A stretch of 64,000 nt of DNA from Dickeya fangzhongdai (GTDB taxonomy: Bacteria; Pseudomonadota; Gammaproteobacteria; Enterobacterales; Enterobacteriaceae). The stretch lies in assembly GCF_002812485.1 (NCBI RefSeq), contig NZ_CP025003.1, positions 558,001 to 622,000 of the forward strand. Reading direction: 5' to 3'. Below the pieces are notes generated by a model that made no database searches, had not been told where the DNA came from, and worked only from the letters and a program-made list of their open reading frames with translations. The translations under genes were made by a program, and so were the position numbers. Shown here piece after piece: positions 43,893 to 51,562 of this stretch (the stretch's first letter is position 1; every line of letters starts with the position of its first letter).

Positions 43893-45113
43893 ATGAATCT
43901 GCCGGCTGATAGCCTGATAGCGTATACCGTTGAGAAAATGAATCTGCGGCTGGCTGAACGAATACCCGGCGAGGATGATACCGGGCAGTTGCAACTGCGC
44001 AGTGGGCTGCTTTATATGGGGAATGTTCATGATGCGTATCCCCGTCGCTTACTATTAGATACGCGCTTATCCCCGCTCGACAAGATGGCATGGATGATGA
44101 TCCGCCTTTATGCCCAGCAGAACGATGGGGCAGTCTTTCCGACCTACGATGAATTACAGCTTCAGTTGGCCTCCCCCCATAAAGGCATGGCTTCCAGAGA
44201 GACCGTCAGCCGGGTGCTGTTGATGTTACGTATTACTGGTTGGCTCAGCCTGTGCAAACGTGTTCGAGATGAAAAGGGGCGGGTCAGAGGGAACATCTAT
44301 GCTCAACATGATGAGCCCCTGTCATTCCGCGATGCAGAAATACTGGATCCTGGCTGGTTAGATACAGTCGCGGACGCCTGCCGGAGTAAAAATAAAACCA
44401 TCAGTCAAACAGCGTGGGAAGTTCTCAACGACATCAGAGAAGACCCAACCATGCGCCATCGCCATAGCCGCATCGCGCTTATCGAAAGTCGCCTTGATGC
44501 GGTTCAGACCCCACGGCAAATGGCAGAAAGACAGCGAGTAAAATACCCGGGTTTGGAATCCGAACTCGGGCAAAAAGTACAGAGTTCGGTAGCTAAAAAG
44601 CTGAGTTCGGAAGCCGAACTTAGTCATTCATCAGGGGAGAGTGTACCGGGTTCGGAATCCGAACTAATTGGAAATTCAACGAGTTATGACCCAGTTCGGA
44701 ATCCGAACCGTTACGTACGTAGTTCTTCACACAGTGTGAAAAAAAATACGTACGTACTGCCGGAGCAGTTCATCGGGCAACTCAGCGCTGATGATCGCGA
44801 TATGCTAACCCAGCAACTGCAAGCACTGCCTGACGAACAAGGGCAGCAGGTCGTATTGGCACTGGACAAGGCGCTGGCAGAACGCAGCATTGTCAACCCT
44901 GTAGGCTGGTTGCTGGCCGTGATGAAACGAGCCCGTGGGGGAAAACTGTTTACCCAATCCCCTCGCGCTAACCAGCCTGAACAGCCGGCTGTAGCCCAGA
45001 CACCGTCCACTGTGCTGGTAAGCCCGCCGCCAACATCCGGGTCAGCCGTGATTTCGTCACCCGAGCATGTTAGGGATGTCCTTGCCCATATCCGGAGGAG
45101 TATCTTGGGCTGA
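43893..45113 (+). CDS. STY4528-like ICE replication protein
   Basis: A 406-residue protein resembling the STY4528 family of pathogenicity-island replication proteins. The N-terminal half carries a replication-initiator-like winged helix (LSPLDKMAWMMIRLYAQQNDGAVFPTYDELQLQLASPHKGMASRETVSRVLLMLRITGWLSL). The middle is low-complexity and repeats GSESEL / SSEAEL / NPVRNPN. A helical C-terminal domain follows (about 290-350). The middle is encoded by palindromic DNA repeats that look like binding sites, as if gene and origin were combined. It is followed by a 267-base repeat-bearing gap. Confidence 0.78.
   Translation: MNLPADSLIAYTVEKMNLRLAERIPGEDDTGQLQLRSGLLYMGNVHDAYPRRLLLDTRLSPLDKMAWMMIRLYAQQNDGAVFPTYDELQLQLASPHKGMASRETVSRVLLMLRITGWLSLCKRVRDEKGRVRGNIYAQHDEPLSFRDAEILDPGWLDTVADACRSKNKTISQTAWEVLNDIREDPTMRHRHSRIALIESRLDAVQTPRQMAERQRVKYPGLESELGQKVQSSVAKKLSSEAELSHSSGESVPGSESELIGNSTSYDPVRNPNRYVRSSSHSVKKNTYVLPEQFIGQLSADDRDMLTQQLQALPDEQGQQVVLALDKALAERSIVNPVGWLLAVMKRARGGKLFTQSPRANQPEQPAVAQTPSTVLVSPPPTSGSAVISSPEHVRDVLAHIRRSILG
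44551..44756. repeat. Iteron-like palindromes within the replication gene (possible ICE origin)
   Basis: The 15-bp palindrome GTTCGGAATCCGAAC or a one-base variant occurs at 44551, 44605, 44650 and 44694, with a half site at 44584. Directly downstream, TACGTACGTA occurs at 44712 and 44747 and brackets a palindrome TTCACAC-A-GTGTGAA (44726-44740). The spacings are 54, 45 and 44 bases. The pattern is typical of protein-binding arrays at replication origins. Confidence 0.8.
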
Positions 45114-45269
45114 TTAAAAACTAAGCTCTGTTGACAGTGTCAGTAGTGGCTAAAAAACAATCAATTCGATTTATGTGATACCCGTGGTGAGATATCTGGT
45201 AATAGTGGAAACGGGGTGGTTGAAAATTAAGCGCTGTTGGCACTGCCAACAGCGGCTAAAAAACAATCA
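45113..45269. repeat. Two diverged ~48-bp direct repeats with internal palindromes
   Basis: Copies begin near 45113 and 45221 and share a TAAG.. start, a CTGTTG-type dyad and an identical GGCTAAAAAACAATCA end. In the second copy the dyad is perfect: 10-bp arms CGCTGTTGGC / GCCAACAGCG around ACT (45232-45254). They lie between the STY4528-like gene and the next gene, so they may be regulatory or replication/partition sites. Confidence 0.75.
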
Positions 45270-45380
45270 CTAATTTTTGCGCATTCGCAAAACTGGTTTG
45301 GAATTGGCTGCGATCTTCTTTGCCCTGAATATTTCTGCTCACACGTCAAAATATTCGACCGGCTATTAAGGAATCGTCAG

Positions 45381-46160
45381 ATGTCTGATACCGAACAAAG
45401 AGCAATCGCAGATGGGAAAGGTGTTCCTGTTTCTACTGCGAAAAAACGCAGACAGGAGCAATCTACCGTTAAAAAACGTTCTCGCTCTGGAGCGTTAAAA
45501 TCATCGTTAACGGTGGAATTACATACACATTATGCGATTCGCCTCTGGGATGGTCGCAGGAATGAAGGCAACACTAGCGTTAGGGCAGAGAAAAAACGGC
45601 GCCCGACGATTTTTAGTATGCCTCAGGTTATTGCTGTGGCCGGCGTCGCAAACAAAGACTCTGATGCCGACAATCCGTATGCAGATGCATTATTGGTAAA
45701 GCTGGAAAACGCGTTAGAGGTATCAAGCCAGGCAATCAAGACTGATATTGAAGAACTGACTTCTATTCTTGAGTCTATTCCACACTCACTGTCGTTGACG
45801 GATGTTCGTTCCGTTTCACCATTGAATATAGGCGTATATAGCCATTCTCCGTTGGGGTATCGCTGTGTCTGGTTGCTGGTTGGTTATGATCAACTGGCGC
45901 TAAAGGTCTTTCAGGCGTTTCATTACGGGCTGATTTCCAGGGCACAGCGTGATCGGTACCTGGATAATAATGGTTATGCTGTCAGACAAATCTATTCGTT
46001 GGTGCAGAACTACCGGACATTCAGCGTTACACGAAGCGATATTCGTGCGAAAACCCCTCAGGGTATTAACGCGATAAATCGTTTTGGCCACCCCGATCCC
46101 GACATTATGTCCGGCAAGGTGCGTTCATCATTCTCTATGCCGTTACGGGCAGGAGGGTGA
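45381..46160 (+). CDS. TIGR03761-like integrating-conjugative-element protein
   Basis: A 259-residue protein matching in style the PFL_4669/TIGR03761 ICE family. The N-terminus is basic (STAKKRRQEQSTVKKRSRSG), followed by LTVELHTHYAIRLWDGRRN, and the core has YRCVWLLVGYDQLALKVFQAFHYGLIS. The function is unknown; it is conserved beside topB in this ICE group. TTAAGGA precedes the ATG at 45381, and the upstream frame runs into the repeat region. Confidence 0.75.
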   Translation: MSDTEQRAIADGKGVPVSTAKKRRQEQSTVKKRSRSGALKSSLTVELHTHYAIRLWDGRRNEGNTSVRAEKKRRPTIFSMPQVIAVAGVANKDSDADNPYADALLVKLENALEVSSQAIKTDIEELTSILESIPHSLSLTDVRSVSPLNIGVYSHSPLGYRCVWLLVGYDQLALKVFQAFHYGLISRAQRDRYLDNNGYAVRQIYSLVQNYRTFSVTRSDIRAKTPQGINAINRFGHPDPDIMSGKVRSSFSMPLRAGG

Positions 46161-46161
46161 T

Positions 46162-48168
46162 ATGCGACTTTTCCTGTGTGAAAAACCTAGCCAGGCACGC
46201 GACATTGCTCGTTTTCTTGGTGTAACACAAAAAGGCCAGGGCTTTCTATCTGGTGGTGGAACCGTCGTTACCTGGGCATTTGGGCACCTTTTAGAGTTGG
46301 CACCTCCAGAGGCGTATGGCGAGCAGTATGGATCCTGGAAGATGGATGTTTTGCCCATTTTACCGACCGAATGGAAGATGGTTGTAAAGCATAGTTCTGC
46401 TGAGCAGTTTGGGGTTGTTAAACGCTTACTGAAGCAGGCTGCCGAAGTTGTTGTTGCGACTGATGCCGACAGGGAGGGTGAGGTACTGGCGCGTGAATTA
46501 CTGGATTACTGCCATTATACCGGTGATGTGAAGCGTTTGTGGTTATCGGCCCTGGATGATGCCAGTATCAGTAAAGGGTTGGCCAACCTGCTCCCCGGTG
46601 AAAAAACGGTGCGTCTTTATTATTCGGGAATGGGGCGTAGTAAAGCAGACTGGCTTATCGGCATGAACCTGACTCGCCTATATACTTTGAAAGCACAGTC
46701 TCAAGGGATTGACGAGCTGCTGTCTATTGGCCGTGTTCAGACGCCAACATTAGCACTTGTTGTCCGGCGTGATCTTGAAATAGAAAATTTTGTTCCAAAG
46801 CCTTATTGGTCGGTATTCGCTGATCTATCCAAGGATGGTGTAACGTTCCGAACACAGTGGGTGCCGGCTTCGGGCTATTGCGATGATGAGAAACGGTGTA
46901 TTCAGCATAATGTTGCTCTGGCTGTAGAACAATTGTGTCGGCAAACTGGATTGGCGTCCGTCATTGATGTTTCTTTGAAAAGGGATAAGACGCCTGCACC
47001 ACTGTGTTTTAGCTTAAGTGCTCTGCAGCAAGCCTGCTCACGCAAATGGGGGTTATCTGCCAGCCAGGTACTGGAAATAGCTCAGTCGCTGTATGAGGTT
47101 CATAAAGCAACGACATATCCCAGAACCGACTGCGGGTACTTGCCTGAATCGATGAAAGGCGAAGTTGATGATGTTTTTTCTGCACTCGTGCAGTCTGATC
47201 CTGCATTTATATCGGTCGTGAAACAGGCTAATCGCTCATTCGTTTCGCGGGTATGGAACGATAAGAAGATCAGCGCTCACCACGCCATCATTCCAACACG
47301 CCAGCCATTTGATATCACCAGGCTTTCTGATGATGAACTGAATGTATATCAGCTTATTCGGCAGCATTATCTTGCCCAGTTTTTTCCTCTGCATGAGAGT
47401 GATGTTACGGACGCAACGTTTAATGTCGGGGGGCAGTTATTCAAGACTCGTGGCCGGGTTAATGTCATCTCAGGCTGGAAAGTGCTTTTTTCCAATGAAA
47501 AAGAAGATGATGCAGTACATGATGGTGATGGGAGCGGCATTCTTCCAGCCCTGCAGCAGGGTAACCACTGCCAGGTGGTGGGATGTGAAGTTAAATCACA
47601 GCAAACTAAGCCACCCTCTCCATTTACTGACGGTACCTTGGTTGCTGCGATGGAGAATGCTGCCGCTCTGGTTAATGATCCAACGTTGAAAAAGATATTA
47701 CGTGATAATGCGGGGTTGGGAACGGAGGCGACCAGGGCGGGAATTCTGGATGTGCTCTTTAAGCGCAATTATCTTAAACGGCGAGATAAGTCTATTTACT
47801 CAACACAACTGGCAAGAGAGCTTATACAGCAATTGCCTGAGGCGTTAACCAATCCTGGTATGACTGCTCTCTGGGAGCAGGCGTTGGATGATGTTTCGGA
47901 AGGCCGAATGTCGCTGGATGCGTTTATGCAGAAGCAAAAAGAATGGACAGTACATCTGGTCGAAAAAGGGCGGCAGCAGAATATAACGCTGACACAACCT
48001 GTATCGCCACCGTGTCCTCTGTGCGGTAACCTGATGAGAAAACGAAGAGGGGATAACGGCACATTCTGGGGATGTACCAAGTATCCGCTTTGCAAAGGCG
48101 TTGTGAATGATGGACCTAAAGGCAAGTCAGGTAAGAAGGCCAAAAGTAAGAGTAAACCGGCTACCTGA
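46162..48168 (+). CDS. topB: DNA topoisomerase III (ICE type IA topoisomerase)
   Basis: A 668-residue type IA topoisomerase. The TOPRIM domain begins RLFLCEKPSQARDIARFLG and continues ATDADREGEVLARELLDYC. The DNA-gate core has the active tyrosine in TTYPRTDCGYLP (about residue 318), and a C-terminal C4 zinc ribbon reads CPLCGNLMRKRRGDNGTFWGCTKYPLC. It relaxes and decatenates single-stranded or nicked DNA, probably during ICE replication or transfer. The start at 46162 directly follows the previous stop with GGAGGGTGAT as ribosome site. Confidence 0.93.
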   Translation: MRLFLCEKPSQARDIARFLGVTQKGQGFLSGGGTVVTWAFGHLLELAPPEAYGEQYGSWKMDVLPILPTEWKMVVKHSSAEQFGVVKRLLKQAAEVVVATDADREGEVLARELLDYCHYTGDVKRLWLSALDDASISKGLANLLPGEKTVRLYYSGMGRSKADWLIGMNLTRLYTLKAQSQGIDELLSIGRVQTPTLALVVRRDLEIENFVPKPYWSVFADLSKDGVTFRTQWVPASGYCDDEKRCIQHNVALAVEQLCRQTGLASVIDVSLKRDKTPAPLCFSLSALQQACSRKWGLSASQVLEIAQSLYEVHKATTYPRTDCGYLPESMKGEVDDVFSALVQSDPAFISVVKQANRSFVSRVWNDKKISAHHAIIPTRQPFDITRLSDDELNVYQLIRQHYLAQFFPLHESDVTDATFNVGGQLFKTRGRVNVISGWKVLFSNEKEDDAVHDGDGSGILPALQQGNHCQVVGCEVKSQQTKPPSPFTDGTLVAAMENAAALVNDPTLKKILRDNAGLGTEATRAGILDVLFKRNYLKRRDKSIYSTQLARELIQQLPEALTNPGMTALWEQALDDVSEGRMSLDAFMQKQKEWTVHLVEKGRQQNITLTQPVSPPCPLCGNLMRKRRGDNGTFWGCTKYPLCKGVVNDGPKGKSGKKAKSKSKPAT

Positions 48169-48399
48169 CACGCAATATATTTGGTATGTTGGTCACGCTT
48201 TGATGCAGTACCCCGCATGCTACGGGGTGATACGACAGTTTTACGGGAACTGAAATATCACCAGCACGACAGATGGCTACCGCACACTCAGTCGATCTGT
48301 AAGGCGCATTCCCTCCGTGAAAACCGCGTCGAGAGACAGAGACTTTCTCTCTCCGGAGCTACGATGTAAACCTCAGGGAATTGGTACGTTCCCGTTAGG

Positions 48400-48435
48400 C
48401 GGCACTGGGTAAAACCGGTGCCGTTTTTATTTTTA
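48400..48435 (+). terminator. Rho-independent terminator
   Basis: The stem CGGCACTGG / CCGGTGCCG (one G-T pair) with a 6-nt loop is followed by TTTTTATTTTT. It ends transcription from topB or from a small RNA upstream. Confidence 0.85.
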
Positions 48436-48730
48436 TAGGCGATAAATAATTTAGGTTTGACCGTAAGCCCTATTAGTTAAAAAATGAACACGCTTACTTG
48501 TCGTCATTGACGACCACCAATGGTCCATCAGTCTGTGAGGATCGCCTTCGGGTGACTGAATCACCTTTCCAGAGCCTGAAAGGAAAGGGGCGTGATGAAG
48601 AAGCGCGGTAAATCTGCCCACCTTTGAGAGCAGATATCACCATGTAGTTTGAACGCCGTTACGAGCGTGGTGATGAAGGTCCGTTTAACGTACCAGACAA
48701 GTCAGGATAACAGCTGATCCTGATCCTTGA

Positions 48731-48802
48731 CGGGAAAAACATTTCCCGCCAGGGATGATGTTTTCTCCGTCGAACCTTTTTAACTCCATGGAGAAACACA
48801 TT
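48731..48802 (+). promoter_or_regulatory. Leader C: hairpin plus anti-Shine-Dalgarno before DUF3577 gene
   Basis: A stem CGGGAAA / TTTCCCG (48731-48748) is followed by TTTCTCC (48762-48768), complementary over 7 bp to the ribosome site GGAGAAA (48790-48796). The ribosome site also lies in the palindrome CTCCATGGAG (48784-48793). Same layout as leaders at 49937 and 50530. Confidence 0.65.
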
Positions 48803-49291
48803 ATGTCTGCAAATAACAACTCTCAAGCTAGCAATAACGCCCAATCCGGCAAACCAGAATATTTCAATATCCTGATTAGCGGTTTGGGGTATGTCAGCAA
48901 CATTCGTCAGGTCAATGCGCAGTCGGGAACATTTCTGAGCTGTGTTATTAATGCCCTGAGTGGTCCGGCAGATAAAGCAAACTATGTGCGCTTTGATGTC
49001 ACGGTGGCCGGTAAGGAAGCGAGTAATCTGATTAGCCGCTGTCAAAAAGCGGTTGATGAAGATAAAAAAGTTCTTATTGGATTCACGTTGAGCAATCTCT
49101 CTGCCGAGATTTTTACATTGAAGTCTGGTGATCATGCTGGTGAACAGCGTGTCAGCCAGAAAGCCCGCTTAATCAAGGTTGACTGGATTAAGATAGGCCA
49201 GGAAATGGTCTATAAGGCTGAAAAATCTGACTCCGTGCCTCCTCAGAATGGCGCTGCTGCTCCCAAAGAGTATGTGGAAAATTCGTTCTGA
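48803..49291 (+). CDS. DUF3577 / STY4534-like ICE protein
   Basis: A 162-residue soluble protein of the DUF3577 family ([51 protein letters not shown]). Its beta-rich core recalls single-strand-binding folds, and it is conserved next to ssb in this ICE group, so a role in ICE single-stranded DNA handling is inferred. The start at 48803 is set by GGAGAAA; ATGs at 48755 and 48788 are less suitable. Translation may be controlled by the upstream leader. Confidence 0.82.
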   Translation: MSANNNSQASNNAQSGKPEYFNILISGLGYVSNIRQVNAQSGTFLSCVINALSGPADKANYVRFDVTVAGKEASNLISRCQKAVDEDKKVLIGFTLSNLSAEIFTLKSGDHAGEQRVSQKARLIKVDWIKIGQEMVYKAEKSDSVPPQNGAAAPKEYVENSF

Positions 49292-49306
49292 TAACAGGTA
49301 CCTATG

Positions 49307-49330
49307 ACACCCCGCTTGCGGGGTGTTTTT
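49307..49330 (+). terminator. Terminator after the DUF3577 gene
   Basis: A 9-bp stem ACACCCCGC / GCGGGGTGT with a 2-nt loop and a following T-run. It lies 16 bases after the DUF3577 stop and just before ssb, so it may attenuate ssb transcription. Confidence 0.85.
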
Positions 49331-49350
49331 CAATGGAAAGGAGAAAGATT

Positions 49351-49899
49351 ATGGCTTCTCGTGGCGTGAACAAAGTGATTTTGATCGGCAATTTGGGACA
49401 GGACCCTGAAATTCGTTATATGCCTAACGGTGGCGCTGTCGCTAATTTGACGATGGCCACGTCAGATACCTGGCGTGACAAGCAGACGGGCGAACAGAAA
49501 GAGCGTACTGAGTGGCATCGAGTCACCCTGTACGGCAAGTTGGCTGAAATTGCCGGGGAATACCTGAGAAAAGGTGCCCAGGTTTATATTGAAGGTCAAT
49601 TACGCACCCGTAAGTGGCAGGATCAGTCCGGTCAGGATCGTTATACAACAGAGGTTGTTGTTGATATCAATGGTTCAATGCAGATGCTGGGTAATCGTAG
49701 CGGTGCTCAGAATCCTGCAAACAGCTGGGGCCAACCTCAGCAACCAGAAGCTCCATCACACAGTGGTATGCCTCAGAACTCCGCGCCTCAGGCACAGCGT
49801 TCTGCAGGGAATGAACCACCGATGGATTTTGACGACGACATACCGTTCGCGGCGCTCGGTTTAAGTATTCCTAACCATGCGCTGTATGCTATTTCCTAA
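49351..49899 (+). CDS. ssb: ICE single-stranded DNA-binding protein
   Basis: A 182-residue SSB. The N-terminal OB fold starts [40 protein letters not shown], a Gln/Pro-rich linker follows, and the acidic tip is MDFDDDIPF. Unusually, the tip is not C-terminal: 16 more residues ([16 protein letters not shown]) follow, though the tip normally binds partners through its free terminal Phe. This may be a feature of ICE-borne SSBs. It protects ICE single strands during transfer or replication. AAAGGAG precedes the ATG at 49351. Confidence 0.93.
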   Translation: MASRGVNKVILIGNLGQDPEIRYMPNGGAVANLTMATSDTWRDKQTGEQKERTEWHRVTLYGKLAEIAGEYLRKGAQVYIEGQLRTRKWQDQSGQDRYTTEVVVDINGSMQMLGNRSGAQNPANSWGQPQQPEAPSHSGMPQNSAPQAQRSAGNEPPMDFDDDIPFAALGLSIPNHALYAIS

Positions 49900-49905
49900 A
49901 CATAT

Positions 49906-49929
49906 GCGCCAGGATTTTTCTGGCGCTTT
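49906..49929 (+). terminator. Hairpin after ssb
   Basis: A 7-bp stem GCGCCAG / CTGGCGC with a 7-nt loop and a short T-run, directly after the ssb stop. Probable weak terminator. Confidence 0.65.
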
Positions 49930-49936
49930 AACCTTT

Positions 49937-49996
49937 CCCAGCGGGAGAATTCCCGCCTGGGGTTCTCCTTATTAACTTTAATTTGGAGAGCTTTTT
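49937..49996 (+). promoter_or_regulatory. Leader A: hairpin plus anti-Shine-Dalgarno
   Basis: A stem GCGGGA / TCCCGC (49941-49956), extended by CCCA/TGGG, is followed by TTCTCC (49963-49968). This can pair with the ribosome site GGAGAG (49985-49990) of the next gene. Same order and spacing as leaders B and C. Confidence 0.7.
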
Positions 49997-50521
49997 ATGA
50001 ACACTACTAATATATTTTTGCATACACCTTATGAACCTGGTGTCGCATTGCGTCAGGATGTGTTTAACAAACAATTTGTTGCTGTTGTTAGCGGTCAGAT
50101 TGAGTATCGTGTGAACAATGAAGAGTTCGCCGATGATTTAGTTTTTCGTGATGCATCTTTTCGGGTGACAGGTGCAACAATCTCAGAAGCTGTTGACCGA
50201 GTAACGTCAGAGGTTCATGACCGATTAGAAAATATTAATAAGTTTCATCCCAAGTATATACATATTCATGATCGTTTTGGTCGGCTTGTTCTGTGTGCTG
50301 TATATACTAATGGAATTCGATGGACTAAACCGGTTCAGAGTGATGCTGAATCTGCAGATTTGCGTGCCAAATGTGACGAAATAGATCGCGAGGCTGAACT
50401 CGAAGCATCGGATGACTATTCTTACGTCGCTGAAAAGCTATGGGAATCTGTCAGAGTCATATTGCTAGCTGATGTCGACCGCCGTTGGCGTCAACATCCG
50501 GAAGTTTTGTCAATTCTGTAA
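49997..50521 (+). CDS. Hypothetical ICE protein behind a structured leader
   Basis: A 174-residue soluble acidic protein (MNTTNIFLHTPYEPGVALRQDVFNKQF; ...DREAELEASDDYSYVAEKLWES) with no recognised domain. TTGGAGAG gives a strong ribosome site that could be masked by the leader. It is one of three consecutive leader-controlled genes around ssb, which suggests expression timed to a particular ICE state such as transfer. Confidence 0.7.
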   Translation: MNTTNIFLHTPYEPGVALRQDVFNKQFVAVVSGQIEYRVNNEEFADDLVFRDASFRVTGATISEAVDRVTSEVHDRLENINKFHPKYIHIHDRFGRLVLCAVYTNGIRWTKPVQSDAESADLRAKCDEIDREAELEASDDYSYVAEKLWESVRVILLADVDRRWRQHPEVLSIL

Positions 50522-50529
50522 TTTTACTT

Positions 50530-50587
50530 CCTGCAGGGAGAACTTCCCTGCAGGGGAGTTCTCCTTGTTATCGTTGGAGAACTTTCA
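50530..50587 (+). promoter_or_regulatory. Leader B: hairpin plus anti-Shine-Dalgarno
   Basis: A perfect 10-bp stem CCTGCAGGGA / TCCCTGCAGG (50530-50554) is followed by AGTTCTCC (50557-50564). This is exactly complementary over 8 bp to the ribosome-site segment GGAGAACT (50576-50583). It is the clearest of the three related leaders. Confidence 0.75.
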
Positions 50588-50866
50588 ATGCACAATACAT
50601 CTTTTGATGCACGTAAGCACGGGTCTATTGCCAGTGCACGTGGCCACACACTTGAAAATCGGGTTTTGTTTCAACATAAACCATTTGCGTTCTACTACAT
50701 CGGAACGTACTACGCTGACGATGGAATAGTCGTATCAACACGTGAGTCATGTGAGCGGTGGTATGTTTCTGATTACCAACCGTTTAACACAGGTGCTCTA
50801 CATGCTGCTGAAGTAGCGCTGCGTGATGGGACATGGACGCAGACCCATGATGGTACTGTCCTTTGA
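50588..50866 (+). CDS. Small hypothetical ICE protein behind a structured leader
   Basis: 92 residues (MHNTSFDARKHGSIASARGHTLENRV...YYIGTYYADDGIVVSTRESCERWY), soluble, with a beta-rich middle and no recognised family. The strong ribosome site GGAGAA is part of the predicted switch. A GC hairpin terminator follows at 50888. Anti-defence genes are common in ICE leading regions, but no such function can be assigned here. Confidence 0.65.
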   Translation: MHNTSFDARKHGSIASARGHTLENRVLFQHKPFAFYYIGTYYADDGIVVSTRESCERWYVSDYQPFNTGALHAAEVALRDGTWTQTHDGTVL

Positions 50867-50887
50867 CAGAGCATTTTTTTACTTCTT

Positions 50888-50911
50888 AAAACGCCGGTTT
50901 TCCGGCGTTTT
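50888..50911 (+). terminator. Rho-independent terminator
   Basis: The stem AACGCCGG / CCGGCGTT with a TTTT loop is followed by TT and a later T-rich run. An almost identical hairpin occurs at 51447-51471. Confidence 0.85.
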
Positions 50912-50990
50912 GCTATTTTTGACTAACTTTTTTTTCTCTGACAGACTCAGGGCATCAAGGTGGGTATGCCCGCAGCTCAGGGGAGGATAT

Positions 50991-51422
50991 ATGACAATCC
51001 GTTATGATAATGACTTTTACGGCTGGACTCAGGAGCAGGCGAGTTTGTTACGCTCTGGCCGTCTGGCTGAGTTAGACGTTCATAACCTGCTGGAGGAAAT
51101 TGAAGCGATGGGGCGAAGCGAACGACGTGAACTGGAGTCCCGGCTTCAGGTGTTGTTTATGCATCTGCTGAAGTGGGAATACCAGCCGAGCCATCGTGGA
51201 AAAAGCTGGCAGTTGACAATAGAGGAACAGCGCCGCAAAGCAACGCGTGTTCTGTCCGAGAACCCGAGCCTCAAGTCCCGGCTCCAGGATATTATCGCTG
51301 ATGCCTATGGGGATGCGGTGATTGGCGCCGAACGTGAAACCGGCCTGAATCGTGGGTTGTTCCCGGCTAACTGTCCCTGGTCGTTTGAGCAGGCTGTTAA
51401 TCCCGATTTTTATCCAGAATAA
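50991..51422 (+). CDS. DUF29-family protein
   Basis: A 143-residue helical protein with the DUF29 pattern: YDNDFYGWTQEQASLLRSGRLAELDVHNLLEEIEAMGRSERRELESRLQVLFMHLLKWEYQP, then W-rich repeats and CPWSFEQAVNPDFYPE. DUF29 proteins are widespread in cyanobacteria and on mobile elements, with unknown function. GGGGAGGATAT precedes the ATG at 50991. It has its own terminators on both sides, so it is probably a single-gene cargo unit between the ssb region and the pil operon. Confidence 0.88.
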   Translation: MTIRYDNDFYGWTQEQASLLRSGRLAELDVHNLLEEIEAMGRSERRELESRLQVLFMHLLKWEYQPSHRGKSWQLTIEEQRRKATRVLSENPSLKSRLQDIIADAYGDAVIGAERETGLNRGLFPANCPWSFEQAVNPDFYPE

Positions 51423-51446
51423 GAACACATAGTCTTTTTTCATGAT

Positions 51447-51471
51447 AACGCCGGTTTTCCGGCGTTTTTTT
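51447..51471 (+). terminator. Rho-independent terminator after the DUF29 gene
   Basis: The same stem-loop as at 50888 (AACGCCGG / CCGGCGTT) followed by seven T. It insulates the pil operon from upstream genes. Confidence 0.9.
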
Positions 51472-51562
51472 ACGTCTGTAATAAAGGGTTTAACGTTGTC
51501 CTGAGTCGGGCTGTCGTCAGAATAACCACCTGATTGAGATTACTCTTAAACGGTGGAGACTG

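Larger units (their letters stand above)
48169..48802. other. Structured non-coding region between topB and the DUF3577 gene
   Basis: 634 bases without a convincing gene. Several hairpins are visible: ACCCCGCATG..CGGGGT near 48215; GAGAGA/TCTCTC near 48335; GGGAA/TTCCC near 48378; a terminator at 48400-48435; GGTGA/TCACC near 48550; and the regulatory stem at 48731-48748. A promoter for the downstream genes is expected after the terminator. A small RNA ending at 48435 is possible. Confidence 0.6.

Noticed and set aside
48181..48369. 62-codon frame after topB
   Set aside because: It lies across several hairpins, has no ribosome site and the composition is unconvincing.
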